The position numbers and the translations under genes were made by a program. DNA of 64,000 nucleotides from NCBI GenBank assembly GCA_964242215.1, contig CAXTCJ010000007.1, positions 1 to 64,000 on the forward strand, written 5' to 3'. The notes beneath the pieces are model-generated. The model was not told the DNA's origin and ran no database searches. It saw only the letters and a list, made by a program, of their open reading frames with translations. The stretch is from LMUY01 sp964242215 (GTDB taxonomy: Bacteria > Pseudomonadota > Alphaproteobacteria > Acetobacterales > Acetobacteraceae). Below are positions 42,651 through 51,926 of the stretch, piece by piece; position 1 is the stretch's first letter, and the number at the start of each line of letters is the position of its first letter.

Positions 42651-44137
42651 GCGTCGTCTTGGCGGGCGACCTCGGCAGCGGCAGCTTCCGGGCCGCCCTG
42701 GTCGACGGCGAGGGGGCGACACGCGCGGAACAAGTCATCGTCGGCCCCACCGCACGCGATCGCGGCGATCGGTCCGAGGTGGACGCAGACGATTGGTGGC
42801 GCAGCTTCGCCGAAGCCGTGACGGCGCTGGCGCAATCGGCACCCGCGCTGTTTGCCAGCATCGCCGGCATCGCGATCTGCGGCATCACCCGGACGCAGGT
42901 GCTGCTCGCCAGCGATGGCAGCCCGCTAGGCCCGGCATTGACGTGGAAGGATGCGCGATCCGAGGCCGTGGCCCGGCGGTTGGGCGAGCGCTTCGCCGGG
43001 CAGCATCCGGAAATCGGCGGCATCAACGCATTCCACCCGTTGGCCCGTCTCGCATGGCTGCGGGAGTTTGATGCCTCAACGTTCGACCGGCTCGCGACGG
43101 TGCTGGAGCCCAAGGACTACCTCAATTTTCAGCTGACCGGCGTGCGCGCCGGCGATCCCGTCTCGTTCGCCCGGCTGCTTGCCGCCGCTGAGACCCACGA
43201 GGGCGTCGACCTCTTCGCCGCCATCGGGGCCACCCGTGCCGTGCTGCCAAGAATGATCGAGCCGTCCGACCGCGTCGGCCTCGTCCAGGGCGGCCTGGCG
43301 GCACCGTTCGACCGGCTCGCCGGCGTTCCGGTGTTCTGCTGCTCCAATGACACCTGGGTGGGGGCGGCCGGGTTGGGTGCGCTGCGGGCCGGTTTCGCCT
43401 ACAACATCTCGGGCACGACGGAGGTGCTGGGCATCGTCGGCGCGGCGCCGGCACGCGCCGAAGGGCTGTTGACCGTCGACTGGCGCGGTTTGTACCAGCT
43501 TGGCGGCCCGAGCCAAAATGGCGCCGATACCGTCGCCTGGCTGTTGTCGCTGCTGGGGCGCGGCGATGGTGGCAACATCGGCGCCAGCATCGACGCCCTG
43601 CTGACCGGCCAACGGCAGCCGCAGCCCCTCCTATTCCTGCCGTATCTGCAGGGCGAGCGCGTGCCTTACTGGGATCCGTCGCTGCGGGGCGCCTTCGTCG
43701 GGCTCAACCGCCAGCATGGCCCGACGGACGTTGCCTGGGCCGTGCTCGAGGGCATCGCCTTCCTCAACCGCTTGGTACTGGACCGTGCGGAAGCCGCCGC
43801 CGGCTTCACCGCACGCGAGATCCGGATCGGTGGGGGCGGCGCTGCCAATGCCATCTGGCGGCAGCTCAAAGCCGACATCTGCCGGCGGCCGGTGGTTGCG
43901 GGCCTCGCCAAGGAGCCAGGGATTCTCGGCGCGGCCATCGTCGCCTGGACCGGTTTGGGACGGTTTCCGAGCCTGGCTGCCGCGCAGGCCGCACTCGTCC
44001 ATACCGCCAGCCGTCACGAGCCGGTTGCGGCGCGCAGTCGGTTCTACGACCGCCTATTCGCCCTGTTTTGCCGGACCGGGGATGCCATCGCGCCGATTTC
44101 CCACGAGCTCGCCGGCCTCTCCCGGGACACAGATTGA
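42647..44137 (+). CDS. FGGY-family carbohydrate kinase, xylulokinase-like
   Basis: A 496-residue sugar kinase of the FGGY family. ATP and sugar sites: LAGDLGSGSFRAALVD at the start, ICGITRTQVLLASDGSPLGP, the Asp-containing CCSNDTWVGAAGLGAL with NISGTTEVLGIV, and GGGGAANAIWRQLKADI near the end. The substrate is a ketose or polyol and cannot be named. The ATG at 42647 overlaps the LysR stub's stop and is the only start matching the fold. It heads an operon with a single-ATPase sugar importer. Confidence 0.87.
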   Translation: MSVVLAGDLGSGSFRAALVDGEGATRAEQVIVGPTARDRGDRSEVDADDWWRSFAEAVTALAQSAPALFASIAGIAICGITRTQVLLASDGSPLGPALTWKDARSEAVARRLGERFAGQHPEIGGINAFHPLARLAWLREFDASTFDRLATVLEPKDYLNFQLTGVRAGDPVSFARLLAAAETHEGVDLFAAIGATRAVLPRMIEPSDRVGLVQGGLAAPFDRLAGVPVFCCSNDTWVGAAGLGALRAGFAYNISGTTEVLGIVGAAPARAEGLLTVDWRGLYQLGGPSQNGADTVAWLLSLLGRGDGGNIGASIDALLTGQRQPQPLLFLPYLQGERVPYWDPSLRGAFVGLNRQHGPTDVAWAVLEGIAFLNRLVLDRAEAAAGFTAREIRIGGGGAANAIWRQLKADICRRPVVAGLAKEPGILGAAIVAWTGLGRFPSLAAAQAALVHTASRHEPVAARSRFYDRLFALFCRTGDAIAPISHELAGLSRDTD

Positions 44138-44145
44138 GGATCTCG

Positions 44146-45087
44146 ATGCGGCTTTTCCTCCACACCTACGCGACGGCGCTTGCCGGGCTGCTGCTGCTCG
44201 TCGTGTTCGCCGTCGCCGCGCCGAACTTCGCCAGCCCCGCCAACCTGATCAATATCGTGAAGGAGACGAGCTTCCTCGCCATCCTCGCCACCGGCTTCAC
44301 GCTGGCGCTGATGACGGCCGAGCTCGACCTGTCCGTGGCCGATGTCGCGAGCCTCGCGGCCGTGGTGACGGGCGCACTGATCAGCGGCGGGTGGGCGGTG
44401 CCGATTGCCATCGCGGCCGGGATCGCGACCGGCATCGCCGGCGGGATCGTCAACGGCATCTCGGTCACGGTGCTGCGCGTGCCCTCGCTCATCGCCACGC
44501 TCGGCACGGCCGCGATCGCCCGAGGCCTCGGTTTCATGATCACCCAGGGTGTGGCTTTTGTCGGCAAGTGGCCGGTCGCCTTCACCGGTCTCGCCCGCGG
44601 CACCGTGGCGGGGGTGCCCAATCTCGTGATCTGGCTCGCGATCGTGACTGGCGGCGCGCTGTTCCTGGTGAAGGCGACGCGCACTGGCGCCCACATCACC
44701 GCCACCGGCGAGGCCGCCGAAGCCGCCCGTCTCGCCGGCATCGCGACCCAGCGGATGAAGCGGCTGGGTCTGGGCCTGGCCGGCTTCCTCGGCGGCGTCA
44801 CGGCGGTGCTGCTCGCCGCCAGCCTGTCCTCCGCCGCCCCCAACATGGCGGGGGACTATTTCCTGTATGCGATCGCCGCCGTGCTGCTCGGCATGACCAT
44901 GTTCGAGCCGGGCCGCCCCAATGTGCCGGGCACCCTCGTTGCATCGCTGATCCTCAAGGTGCTGGGCAACGGTCTCGTGCTGATCGGGGCCGAGTACTAT
45001 TGGCAGGACATTCTCCTCGGCTTCATCATGGTCGCTTCGGTCGCAGCGTCCGCGGCGGCGCTCAAGCAAACGGCCTTCAGGCTTTGA
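44146..45087 (+). CDS. Sugar ABC importer permease (RbsC/FrcC-like)
   Basis: A 313-residue inner-membrane permease with eight to ten hydrophobic segments and the family core AILATGFTLALMTAELDLSVADVASLAAVV, quoted here in part: the GFTLALMTAELDLSV segment corresponds to the RbsC GxxLVxxxGGIDLSVG motif. It starts 8 nt after the kinase stop, with TGAGGA as ribosome site. The gene order kinase-permease-binding protein-ATPase is a variant of the rhizobial fructose (frc) operon. Confidence 0.88.
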   Translation: MRLFLHTYATALAGLLLLVVFAVAAPNFASPANLINIVKETSFLAILATGFTLALMTAELDLSVADVASLAAVVTGALISGGWAVPIAIAAGIATGIAGGIVNGISVTVLRVPSLIATLGTAAIARGLGFMITQGVAFVGKWPVAFTGLARGTVAGVPNLVIWLAIVTGGALFLVKATRTGAHITATGEAAEAARLAGIATQRMKRLGLGLAGFLGGVTAVLLAASLSSAAPNMAGDYFLYAIAAVLLGMTMFEPGRPNVPGTLVASLILKVLGNGLVLIGAEYYWQDILLGFIMVASVAASAAALKQTAFRL

Positions 45088-45115
45088 TCCGTAACTACGC
45101 AATGGGAACCAACGA

Positions 45116-46063
45116 ATGACCCACCTGACGCGGCTGCTCGCCGCACTCGCACTGCTGCTCGTCACGGGCGCGCTGCCGGCGCGTGCCTTCGAAATCGGTA
45201 TCATCGCGTTCCAGATGTCGTCGGAGACCCATGCCCGCGTCGCTAACGCCGCGGTCGCGGAGGCGAAGAAGCTCGGCTGGACCGTGACGCTGCTCAACTC
45301 CGAAGGCTCGTTGCCAAAACACACCGAACAGTTCGAGACGCTGATCAACAAGAAGGTCGACGCCATCCTCATCGCCATGGGCAAGCCGGTGGAGGCCGCC
45401 GCCCAGTTCGCGGAGGCAAAGGCAAAGGGCATCCCCGTCATCACGGTCATGTCCGGCGCCAGCCCGGACGCACTGATGGACGTGCAGGACGACGAATACA
45501 AAGTGGGTGCCGAGGCGGCCGTCTACCTGATGGGCGAGATGGGCTATCAGGGCAACCTGCTGGAAGAGCGGTTCGAGGGCAACGTCGGCACCCGTATCCG
45601 TGGCAAGGAACTCGATGTCGTTCTGAGCGAGAACAAGGGCGTCAAGGTGCTCGGCAGCCACTCGATGAACGCCACCGGCAGTTGGCGCGACGAGGTGCGC
45701 AGCGGCATGCAGGCGCTGCTGCTGCGCAACCAGGGCAACGTGCAAGGGATCTGGATCTCCTTCGACGCGCAGGCCTACATCGTCGACGACATCCTGCAGG
45801 CACAGGGCCTGAAAAAAGGCCAGATCCCGATCGTCTCCGTCGACGGCGGCAAGGAGACCTACCGGCGGATCGCCGACCCGGACAGCCTGCTGACCGCGAC
45901 CTTCGCCATCCCGTTCGAGCCGATGGGCAAGGCCGCGGTCGACGCGCTCGATACCATCGTCGTCAAGAAGCAGCCGAAGGAGTCGGTCACCGTCGGCCCG
46001 TATCTGTTCATGGATGCGCCGCTGGTCGACGCGCACAATGTCGGGTCCTACCTGCAGCCGTAG
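45116..46063 (+). CDS. Sugar ABC importer periplasmic binding protein (RbsB/FrcB-like)
   Basis: A 315-residue type I periplasmic binding protein with a signal peptide ending near LPARAFE. The mature chain has the family pattern IGIIAFQMSSETHARVANAA, INKKVDAILIAMGKP and IPVITVMSGASPDA. It lies 28 nt after the permease gene and 11 nt before the ATPase gene. The ligand should be a pentose, hexose or polyol phosphorylated by the kinase upstream. Confidence 0.88.
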   Translation: MTHLTRLLAALALLLVTGALPARAFEIGIIAFQMSSETHARVANAAVAEAKKLGWTVTLLNSEGSLPKHTEQFETLINKKVDAILIAMGKPVEAAAQFAEAKAKGIPVITVMSGASPDALMDVQDDEYKVGAEAAVYLMGEMGYQGNLLEERFEGNVGTRIRGKELDVVLSENKGVKVLGSHSMNATGSWRDEVRSGMQALLLRNQGNVQGIWISFDAQAYIVDDILQAQGLKKGQIPIVSVDGGKETYRRIADPDSLLTATFAIPFEPMGKAAVDALDTIVVKKQPKESVTVGPYLFMDAPLVDAHNVGSYLQP

Positions 46064-46074
46064 GGCGCGTGCGC

Positions 46075-46842
46075 ATGACCACGATGACCGCGCCGCTGCT
46101 CTGCCTCACCGATATCCGCAAGAGCTACGGCGCGGTGGAGGCGTTGCAGGGTGTCGACCTCGACGTGAGGCCAGGAGAAGTGTTGGCGATTTGCGGCGAC
46201 AACGGTGCGGGCAAGTCGACGCTGATCCGCATCGTCTCGGGCGCACAGATGCCGACCGGCGGCGTCATTCGGCTGGACGGCCGCGAGGTCCGCTTTGTCT
46301 CCCCGCACGCGGCGCTGGCGGCCGGTGTGGCAACGATCTACCAGGACCTTGCGCTGGCGCCGCGCCTCTCGATCGTCGAGAACGTGTTCATGGGGGCGGA
46401 GATCACCCGCGCCTTGTGGGGCCTCCCGTTCCTGCCGCGTGTGCTCGACAAGCGACGCATGCGGGCCGACGCGCGCACCTATCTCGCCCGGCTCGCCATG
46501 CCGATCGAGGACATGCGGCGGCCGGTCGAGCGCATGTCCGGCGGGCAGCGCCAGGCGGTGGCGATCGCCCGAGCCCTACGCTGGGATGCCCGCATCGTCA
46601 TCATGGACGAGCCGACGGCAGCACTCGGCGTGAAGGAGACGGCGTTGGTGCTCGACCTGATCCGGCGGCTGAAGGCGGAGGGCCGCACCATCCTTCTCGT
46701 CAGCCACAACATGGCCGACGTGGTGGCCGTGGCCGACCGGGTGGCGATCCTGAAAGCCGGGCGCAAAGTGATCGATCGCGCGGTGGACGGAGTGTCGGCG
46801 GACGCACTCGCACACATGGTCATGACGGGCAAAGCGGCGTGA
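46075..46842 (+). CDS. Sugar ABC importer ATPase, single-domain (FrcA-like)
   Basis: A 255-residue ABC ATPase: Walker A GDNGAGKSTL, signature MSGGQRQAVAIARAL, Walker B IVIMDEPTAALG and H-loop LVSHNM. It has one nucleotide-binding domain, unlike RbsA/XylG with two, so it would act as a homodimer as in FrcA. The ATG at 46075 is chosen; a GTG two codons upstream is possible. Confidence 0.88.
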   Translation: MTTMTAPLLCLTDIRKSYGAVEALQGVDLDVRPGEVLAICGDNGAGKSTLIRIVSGAQMPTGGVIRLDGREVRFVSPHAALAAGVATIYQDLALAPRLSIVENVFMGAEITRALWGLPFLPRVLDKRRMRADARTYLARLAMPIEDMRRPVERMSGGQRQAVAIARALRWDARIVIMDEPTAALGVKETALVLDLIRRLKAEGRTILLVSHNMADVVAVADRVAILKAGRKVIDRAVDGVSADALAHMVMTGKAA

Positions 46843-46917
46843 CCTTCTCCCTCCCGTATAAGGACCTAAGGCACTCACACAGTGTCGTCAGAAAGCCGTC
46901 GGTACGAGATTATTATG

Positions 46918-47049
46918 CCCCTCCCCTTGAGGGAGGGGTTAGGGGAGGGGTGGCCAACGGCATGGTCCTGGGTCCGGAATGCCAAAGAACACGAGCGGCT
47001 CGGTATGTGGCCACCCCTCCCCCTAGCCCCCTCCCTCAAGGGGAGTGGG
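46918..47049 (+). repeat. Long inverted repeat between convergent genes
   Basis: Left arm 46918-46955 (CCCTCCCCTTGAGGGAGGGG followed by TTAGGGGAGGGGTGGCC) and right arm 47009-47049 (GGCCACCCCTCCCCCTAGCC then CCCTCCCTCAAGGGGAG) form a near-perfect stem of about 37 bp around a 53-bp centre. Each arm also folds on itself (CCCCTTGAGGGAGGGG). It separates the sugar ATPase gene and the dimethylformamidase-like gene and could end both transcripts. The form is that of a common GC-rich intergenic palindrome family. Confidence 0.75.
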
Positions 47050-47080
47050 CGGATTCAAATGCCCTGGGTCAAGGGCGTGG

Positions 47081-48760
47081 CTACCCGGCGGTTGGAGACG
47101 CCGTGCTGAACCGGTCGAGGATGTTGCGGGTGATCTGTTGCGTGTAGGCGCAGTTCCGCTTCAGCCCCATCACCCACTCGCAACTCGCGGCCGTCAGCAC
47201 CTCGCCCTTGCCGCGCCGCATGGACACCACCATGCCGGATCCGTGGTACGACTTCGCCAGTGTTTCCTCGTTGGCGACGCCATAGATCATCTCCGCCTTC
47301 TCGTACCAGTCATGCGCGCCCACGTAGGCCCGAAGCGTGTAGCTTTCGAGCGGCGCCTCCGCCATCACCGCAGGCGTCATCGCCAGGATCTCGACCGTGT
47401 CCGGCGTGCCGTCATCCCCCGTCGGATAGGGCAGGCCGCCGCGGAAGGTGTAATCGACGCCGTCCACCTCGTAGCCGAAGATGCGCGCCTCGGCCCCGAA
47501 GATGTCGCCATAGGTCAAGTCGGTAGTGGCAAATACCCAATGCTCCGGCCGGTACACGGTGAAGCCCCTGCTGCCACGCGGGGTGAAGCGGCCCCAGTTC
47601 GCGTAGGTGCCGCCTAAGCCGTTCACCCCGACCGTGCTGGCGCCGGGCCAGCGTACGTGCCGATCCTCCCAGGCGCTGGTGAGCCGCGTGGTGTCGCCGG
47701 TCTCGCGAATTGGGTCCGTCAGGTGCGCGTTGCTCTTGTAGCAAACTTGGCGCCGGCCGTCGTCCTCCAGCCGGATCTGCCAGGTGAAGTTTGCGCCGAG
47801 CCGGGCGAAGTTGCCGCCGCGTTCGACGTAGCCCTCGATGGCGAGGCGCATCTCCCGCGTCCAATACTCGTCATGGCCGACCACGACGACGCAGGAATAG
47901 CCGTCCAGCAGCTCCGGGCGCAGGTGCAGGTCGGTCTGGGTGATCGTGTCGAGGGCGTAGCCCTCGCGTTCGGCCCAGATCGCGAAGTGCCGGTCATACT
48001 GCGCCCAGCCGGTCGCGGCGTAGTAGTAGCTGAAGCCGTTGGCGTAGGACCATTCCTTGAAGTCGTAGCGCAAGGGGGTCATCGGCTCGGCGACCGTGGC
48101 ACAGATGCGCGGGGCGTTGTCCGGCAGCTTCACCAGGCCACGGGTCCAGGGCCGTTGCAGGCTCAGCAGCGGCGACATCTCGTTGCGGTTCGCGCCGTGG
48201 CTGCCGCCGTAATGGTTGGCGCCGCCCCAGTCGTTGTACGCGGTATAGGTGCAGGTCGGCAGCACGTGCAGCAGCCGCCCGGGGTGGGCGGTGGCAGCAG
48301 GACGGACGACGAAGAAATGATGTTGGACGAAGCGGCCGCCTTGCTGCCGGGCCACGCTCGACTCGACCAAGTAGAAGCCGGACGGCAGGTCGCCCGGCAA
48401 ATTCCAGCTATGCAGCACGGGCCAGCCGCACCCGGCTTCGTAGGCGTCCACCGGCATGGGGGTAGCCTGGCCCGGCAACCCTTCCTCCCGGTGCACGACC
48501 GCGGGATGCAGCCCGTCGCGCGTCACCTCGATCGTCCACGCTTCCGCGTTGGTGCTGCCGTGGAACTGCACGGTCTCACCGGCGGCGTAGGAGATGGCGT
48601 CGGTATAGACGTGGATCTCGTGCCACGCCGGGTCACCGCGCGGGGCCTCGAAGGGGCGCATCTCCTGCCAGTGATGGTCCCCCGAAACTGGATAGACGAG
48701 GCGGGGACCCACGTTGACGGTGCTGTCCGGCCGGGCGGTGGGGTCATTGTAAAGCGGCAT
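47081..48760 (-). CDS. N,N-dimethylformamidase large-subunit-like protein
   Basis: A 559-residue protein resembling the C-terminal part of the dimethylformamidase beta subunit: SWNLPGDLPSGFYLVESSVA, FVVRPAATAHPGRLLHVLPT, TYTAYNDWGGANHYG, VVGHDEYWTREMRLAIEGYV and GGNFARLGANFTWQIR. The first part is a strand-rich segment and the second a glutamine-amidotransferase-like fold. The true enzyme (750 or more residues plus a small alpha subunit) hydrolyses formamides; the alpha subunit gene is not seen here. It follows a solute-binding protein gene by 7 nt, so the two are co-transcribed and probably handle the same amide or peptide-like compound. Confidence 0.75.
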   Translation of the reverse strand: MPLYNDPTARPDSTVNVGPRLVYPVSGDHHWQEMRPFEAPRGDPAWHEIHVYTDAISYAAGETVQFHGSTNAEAWTIEVTRDGLHPAVVHREEGLPGQATPMPVDAYEAGCGWPVLHSWNLPGDLPSGFYLVESSVARQQGGRFVQHHFFVVRPAATAHPGRLLHVLPTCTYTAYNDWGGANHYGGSHGANRNEMSPLLSLQRPWTRGLVKLPDNAPRICATVAEPMTPLRYDFKEWSYANGFSYYYAATGWAQYDRHFAIWAEREGYALDTITQTDLHLRPELLDGYSCVVVVGHDEYWTREMRLAIEGYVERGGNFARLGANFTWQIRLEDDGRRQVCYKSNAHLTDPIRETGDTTRLTSAWEDRHVRWPGASTVGVNGLGGTYANWGRFTPRGSRGFTVYRPEHWVFATTDLTYGDIFGAEARIFGYEVDGVDYTFRGGLPYPTGDDGTPDTVEILAMTPAVMAEAPLESYTLRAYVGAHDWYEKAEMIYGVANEETLAKSYHGSGMVVSMRRGKGEVLTAASCEWVMGLKRNCAYTQQITRNILDRFSTASPTAG

Positions 48761-48767
48761 AATGCTG

Positions 48768-50366
48768 TCAGGACACCTTGAGGTTGTAGAACAGCGGGAA
48801 GCCGTCGACGATTCCCGTCACATTGCTCCGGAACGCGGTGGGCGGGGTCCAGGCGCCGGTCGGTAAATACGGGATGTCCTGGAAGGCCTGCAGCTGGATC
48901 TCCTCCGTGATGTGCTTCTGGTCCGCCAGGGTGTCGGCGGCGAGAAACTGGTCGCGCAGCGCCTCGATCTTTGGCAAGTCGGGCCAGCCGGAGGTGCCGG
49001 TCTTGCCAGGGCCGCGGACGTAGGACTGCGTCGCCGGGTTCAGCGCGATGATGCCGGGGATGTAGTTGCACCAGGCGCTCCAGCCGCCCTTGTCCAGCCC
49101 GTCCCGGTTGTTCATCACGCGCGTCGCGACCGAGCCCCAATCGGAGGCCTGGTAATCCAGGTTGATGCCCGTGCGGCGGAACATGTCGCCGGCAATCTCG
49201 CTCATCGTGTTCAGCGCGGCCAGGTCGGTCGGCACGACGAGGACCACCTTCTCGCCCTTGTATCCCGCCTCCTGGAGGTTGCGCTTGACCTTGTCGTAGT
49301 CGGGTGCCCCGGCCATCGTCTGCAGGCCGGCTTCGGTCGCCAGCGGGGAGCCGGGCAGGAAGAAGCCGCACCGGTCGTTCCACAGTGAGCGGTCGTCGCC
49401 CATGACGGCCGTCATGTAGTCGGCCTGGTTGATGCCCGGAAGAAAGGCGCGGCGGATCGCCGGGTTGTCGAACGGCGGCTGCAGGTGGTTGAGGCGGATC
49501 ATGCCCATCAGCCCGGCCTTGTCCTTCACCTCGACCTTCACGTTGCCCGCGCGCTTCAGCATCGGCACCAGATCGGCGGTGGGTTGTTCCCACCAGTCCA
49601 CCTCGCCCTCCTGCAGGGCGGCGCCGGCGGTGGCGGCATCCGGGATGGTGTGCCATTCGACCCGGTCGACCCGGGCGATCTTGCCACCGGCTAGGAAGCT
49701 CACCGGCTCGTTGCGCGGCTTGTAGCCGGTGAAGCGCTCGTACACGGCGCGCGACCCGGCCATGCGCTCGGCTGCCACCCAGCGGAACGGGCCGCTGCCC
49801 ACGATCTCGGTCACTTGGACGGAGGGCGGGTTCTTGGCGAAGCGCTCCTGCATCACGGGGCAGTAGGACGACGGCTTGGCCAGCGCTGTGGCCAGCAACG
49901 GGAACGGCTTCTTGAGCTTGACCAGGAAGACGCGGTCTGAAACCGGCGTCATCTCGTTGGTGATCGCGCGGATGTTCTGGCCCAGCACGTCGGCCTTGGT
50001 CCAACGGTCGATGCTGGCGATGGCGTCGCGGGCGAGAATCGGGGAGCCATCGTGGAATGTCGTGCCTTCGCGCAGGGTGATACGCCAGGTGCGTCCGTCA
50101 TCCTCGATGGTGTGGCCATCGACCAATTGCGGCTGGGCGTTGTAGCTGCTGTCGAGGCCGTAAAGCTGGTCGTAGACCATCATGCCGTGGTTTCGCGTCA
50201 CGAGCGCCGTGTTGAACACCGGGTCGAGCAGCGTCAGGTCCGATTGGGGGACGAACCGGAGCAAGGAAGCCGCCCCGGCAGTTCCCTGAGCGCGCACGAC
50301 GCTGGGTCGCGCCATCGTCGCAGCCGAGGTGCCGGCCGCCAAGGCCAGGAAATCACGACGCTTCAC
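48768..50366 (-). CDS. Family-5 ABC solute-binding protein, Tat-exported
   Basis: A 532-residue periplasmic binding protein with a clear twin-arginine signal (MKRRDFLALAAGTSAATMA) and family segments LRFVPQSDLTLLDPVFNTAL, TWRITLREGTTFHDG and VGSGPFRWVAAERMAGSRAV. It resembles the protein at 30804-32378 over most of its length. No permease gene is adjacent. It is co-transcribed with the dimethylformamidase-like gene, which suggests the ligand is an amide or small peptide. Confidence 0.87.
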   Translation of the reverse strand: MKRRDFLALAAGTSAATMARPSVVRAQGTAGAASLLRFVPQSDLTLLDPVFNTALVTRNHGMMVYDQLYGLDSSYNAQPQLVDGHTIEDDGRTWRITLREGTTFHDGSPILARDAIASIDRWTKADVLGQNIRAITNEMTPVSDRVFLVKLKKPFPLLATALAKPSSYCPVMQERFAKNPPSVQVTEIVGSGPFRWVAAERMAGSRAVYERFTGYKPRNEPVSFLAGGKIARVDRVEWHTIPDAATAGAALQEGEVDWWEQPTADLVPMLKRAGNVKVEVKDKAGLMGMIRLNHLQPPFDNPAIRRAFLPGINQADYMTAVMGDDRSLWNDRCGFFLPGSPLATEAGLQTMAGAPDYDKVKRNLQEAGYKGEKVVLVVPTDLAALNTMSEIAGDMFRRTGINLDYQASDWGSVATRVMNNRDGLDKGGWSAWCNYIPGIIALNPATQSYVRGPGKTGTSGWPDLPKIEALRDQFLAADTLADQKHITEEIQLQAFQDIPYLPTGAWTPPTAFRSNVTGIVDGFPLFYNLKVS

Positions 50367-50630
50367 GAGACACCTCCACCGATGGTCCGAGACCTTGCGT
50401 CACAAGGCTCGATTTGACCAAGGCCGAAAATAGCCTGTCCGCCGCGGAGCAGGCGCCGCGGGCGGAGGGCCTGTCGCGAGCGCAGGCAGTATCTGCCCGG
50501 GTACGATAGCACTTCGACCATTCCGTACTATCCACCGGATCACTCTGATGCTTTCTGCCGCTCATCATCTGTTGTAACGTCTTGGTTGCATGTATCAACT
50601 CATCGCAAGCACGACAGGATTGGCGTCGAC

Positions 50631-51926
50631 ATGAGCGCTTCTGCCAGTCCAAGCGCATTCGGCTCCTCTGCGATCGTGCTACTGGGCGGCCCGAGTACCC
50701 GGATCGTCTTGCACCGGAAGCTTATCCTGACGTGCTTCATGATCCCTATTTGTCTCGGGCTACTCGCCGGGCTGCTGATCCCGGACCGCGGAACCGCTGA
50801 TGCATTACTCCTTGTAACCGAGAGCACCGCGGCAGCGGGCGTGTCTGATCAGGCATGGGTCCCATGGGATACTGCGGCGTTCGTGGCGGGGGCGTTGAAA
50901 CCCCTGCGCGTCTATCCCACCGATGACCCGGCGGTGGTCCGAGTCGTCGCCACCGCCGACACCCCGCAATCGGCGATGACTGTGATGTCGCGCATTCTCG
51001 ATACCGTCGGGTCGGCCCATTTTCCCGCTAAGTTTTCTCGGCTGGCTGTTGCAGGCGGGCCGGATGTTGCGGCCGACCAACCCAAGGCAGGAAACACCGA
51101 TCTGGCCGAAGATCTCCGCCAAACCTCGCGCCGGATCGCTGACCTCACCGAGCGGTTTGATGCACTGCAGCAACAGGCAGAAGGCGCGCGGGCGGTCGCG
51201 GCGGCCGCGAGCCAGTTGCTGGCCGGTCAACCGGCCACGCTGCCGGATTCCTGGCAGACCGAGCCCAACACGCCATCAGACGCCGAACGCGCCCTGCTGC
51301 TCAGCCTGATGGTGGAGCGTGAACACCTCGTTTCGCAATACGCCGCCGATTTCCCGGCGATCCAGGAGGTCAACCGCAAGATCGCGACGGTACAGGCGAC
51401 CATCGCGGGCGACGGCAAGCCGCGCCGTGTCACGATTCGCGACGTCCGCAATCCCACGGCGATCGCACTCACCACGCGGCTGGCACTGTCCCGTTTGGCG
51501 GAACTGGATGCCACCGCGCAGAGCCGTGTCATCCAAAACCAACTCGCAGAGGCAAGGGCGCAGAGTGCCGACCTCGCGCATAGCAGGGACGAGGCCCCAC
51601 GATCGGGCCAGGCCGCATCGGCGCCGCTCGAGCCCGTGATGACTGGTCCGGACCTGGCGGTATTGCGCGCGCCCGCCGCCGGGTCGGGCGGCTGGACCTT
51701 GGTCAACGAACTGCTTCTGGCCAGCATTGCTGCGGGGTTGGCGCTCGCCGGCGCTGCGGCCGTATTCCAGCGCTGGGCGGTGCGGTTCCTGTTCCCGGTG
51801 GATGGCATCCGGCTTCGGGGTGAGCATCCGCTGGCCGCTGTACCGCATCTCGTCGACTCCATGGAAGGCGTGGCAGGACCGATGCTGGTTCGGGATACCA
51901 ACCCCGCAGGAGTGCTGCTGCGATGA
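50631..51926 (+). CDS. Chain-length determinant-like membrane protein of the polysaccharide operon
   Basis: A 431-residue protein with one N-terminal membrane segment (LILTCFMIPICLGLLAGLLI, about 32-51), a long periplasmic part with coiled coils (about 150-340; LAEDLRQTSRRIADLTERFD), and a second membrane segment near residue 370. This is the Wzz/PCP layout. The segments REHLVSQYAADFPAIQEVNRK and VTIRDVRNPTAIALTT parallel the GumC-like protein at 55068 (HLAAQYTPSYPPLQELDRK, SRDIRNPAFDVLNTQ), so it is a diverged paralogue. The ATG at 50631 is preferred to a TTG 45 nt upstream. It overlaps the export lipoprotein gene by ATGA. Confidence 0.75.
   Translation: MSASASPSAFGSSAIVLLGGPSTRIVLHRKLILTCFMIPICLGLLAGLLIPDRGTADALLLVTESTAAAGVSDQAWVPWDTAAFVAGALKPLRVYPTDDPAVVRVVATADTPQSAMTVMSRILDTVGSAHFPAKFSRLAVAGGPDVAADQPKAGNTDLAEDLRQTSRRIADLTERFDALQQQAEGARAVAAAASQLLAGQPATLPDSWQTEPNTPSDAERALLLSLMVEREHLVSQYAADFPAIQEVNRKIATVQATIAGDGKPRRVTIRDVRNPTAIALTTRLALSRLAELDATAQSRVIQNQLAEARAQSADLAHSRDEAPRSGQAASAPLEPVMTGPDLAVLRAPAAGSGGWTLVNELLLASIAAGLALAGAAAVFQRWAVRFLFPVDGIRLRGEHPLAAVPHLVDSMEGVAGPMLVRDTNPAGVLLR

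Noticed and set aside
45682..46074. Extension of the sugar ATPase to 45682
   Set aside because: The extra part is an out-of-frame reading of the binding-protein gene and has no ABC features.
46918..47049. Phage or integron attachment site
   Set aside because: No integrase, tRNA gene or direct flanking duplication is nearby; a plain intergenic palindrome explains it.
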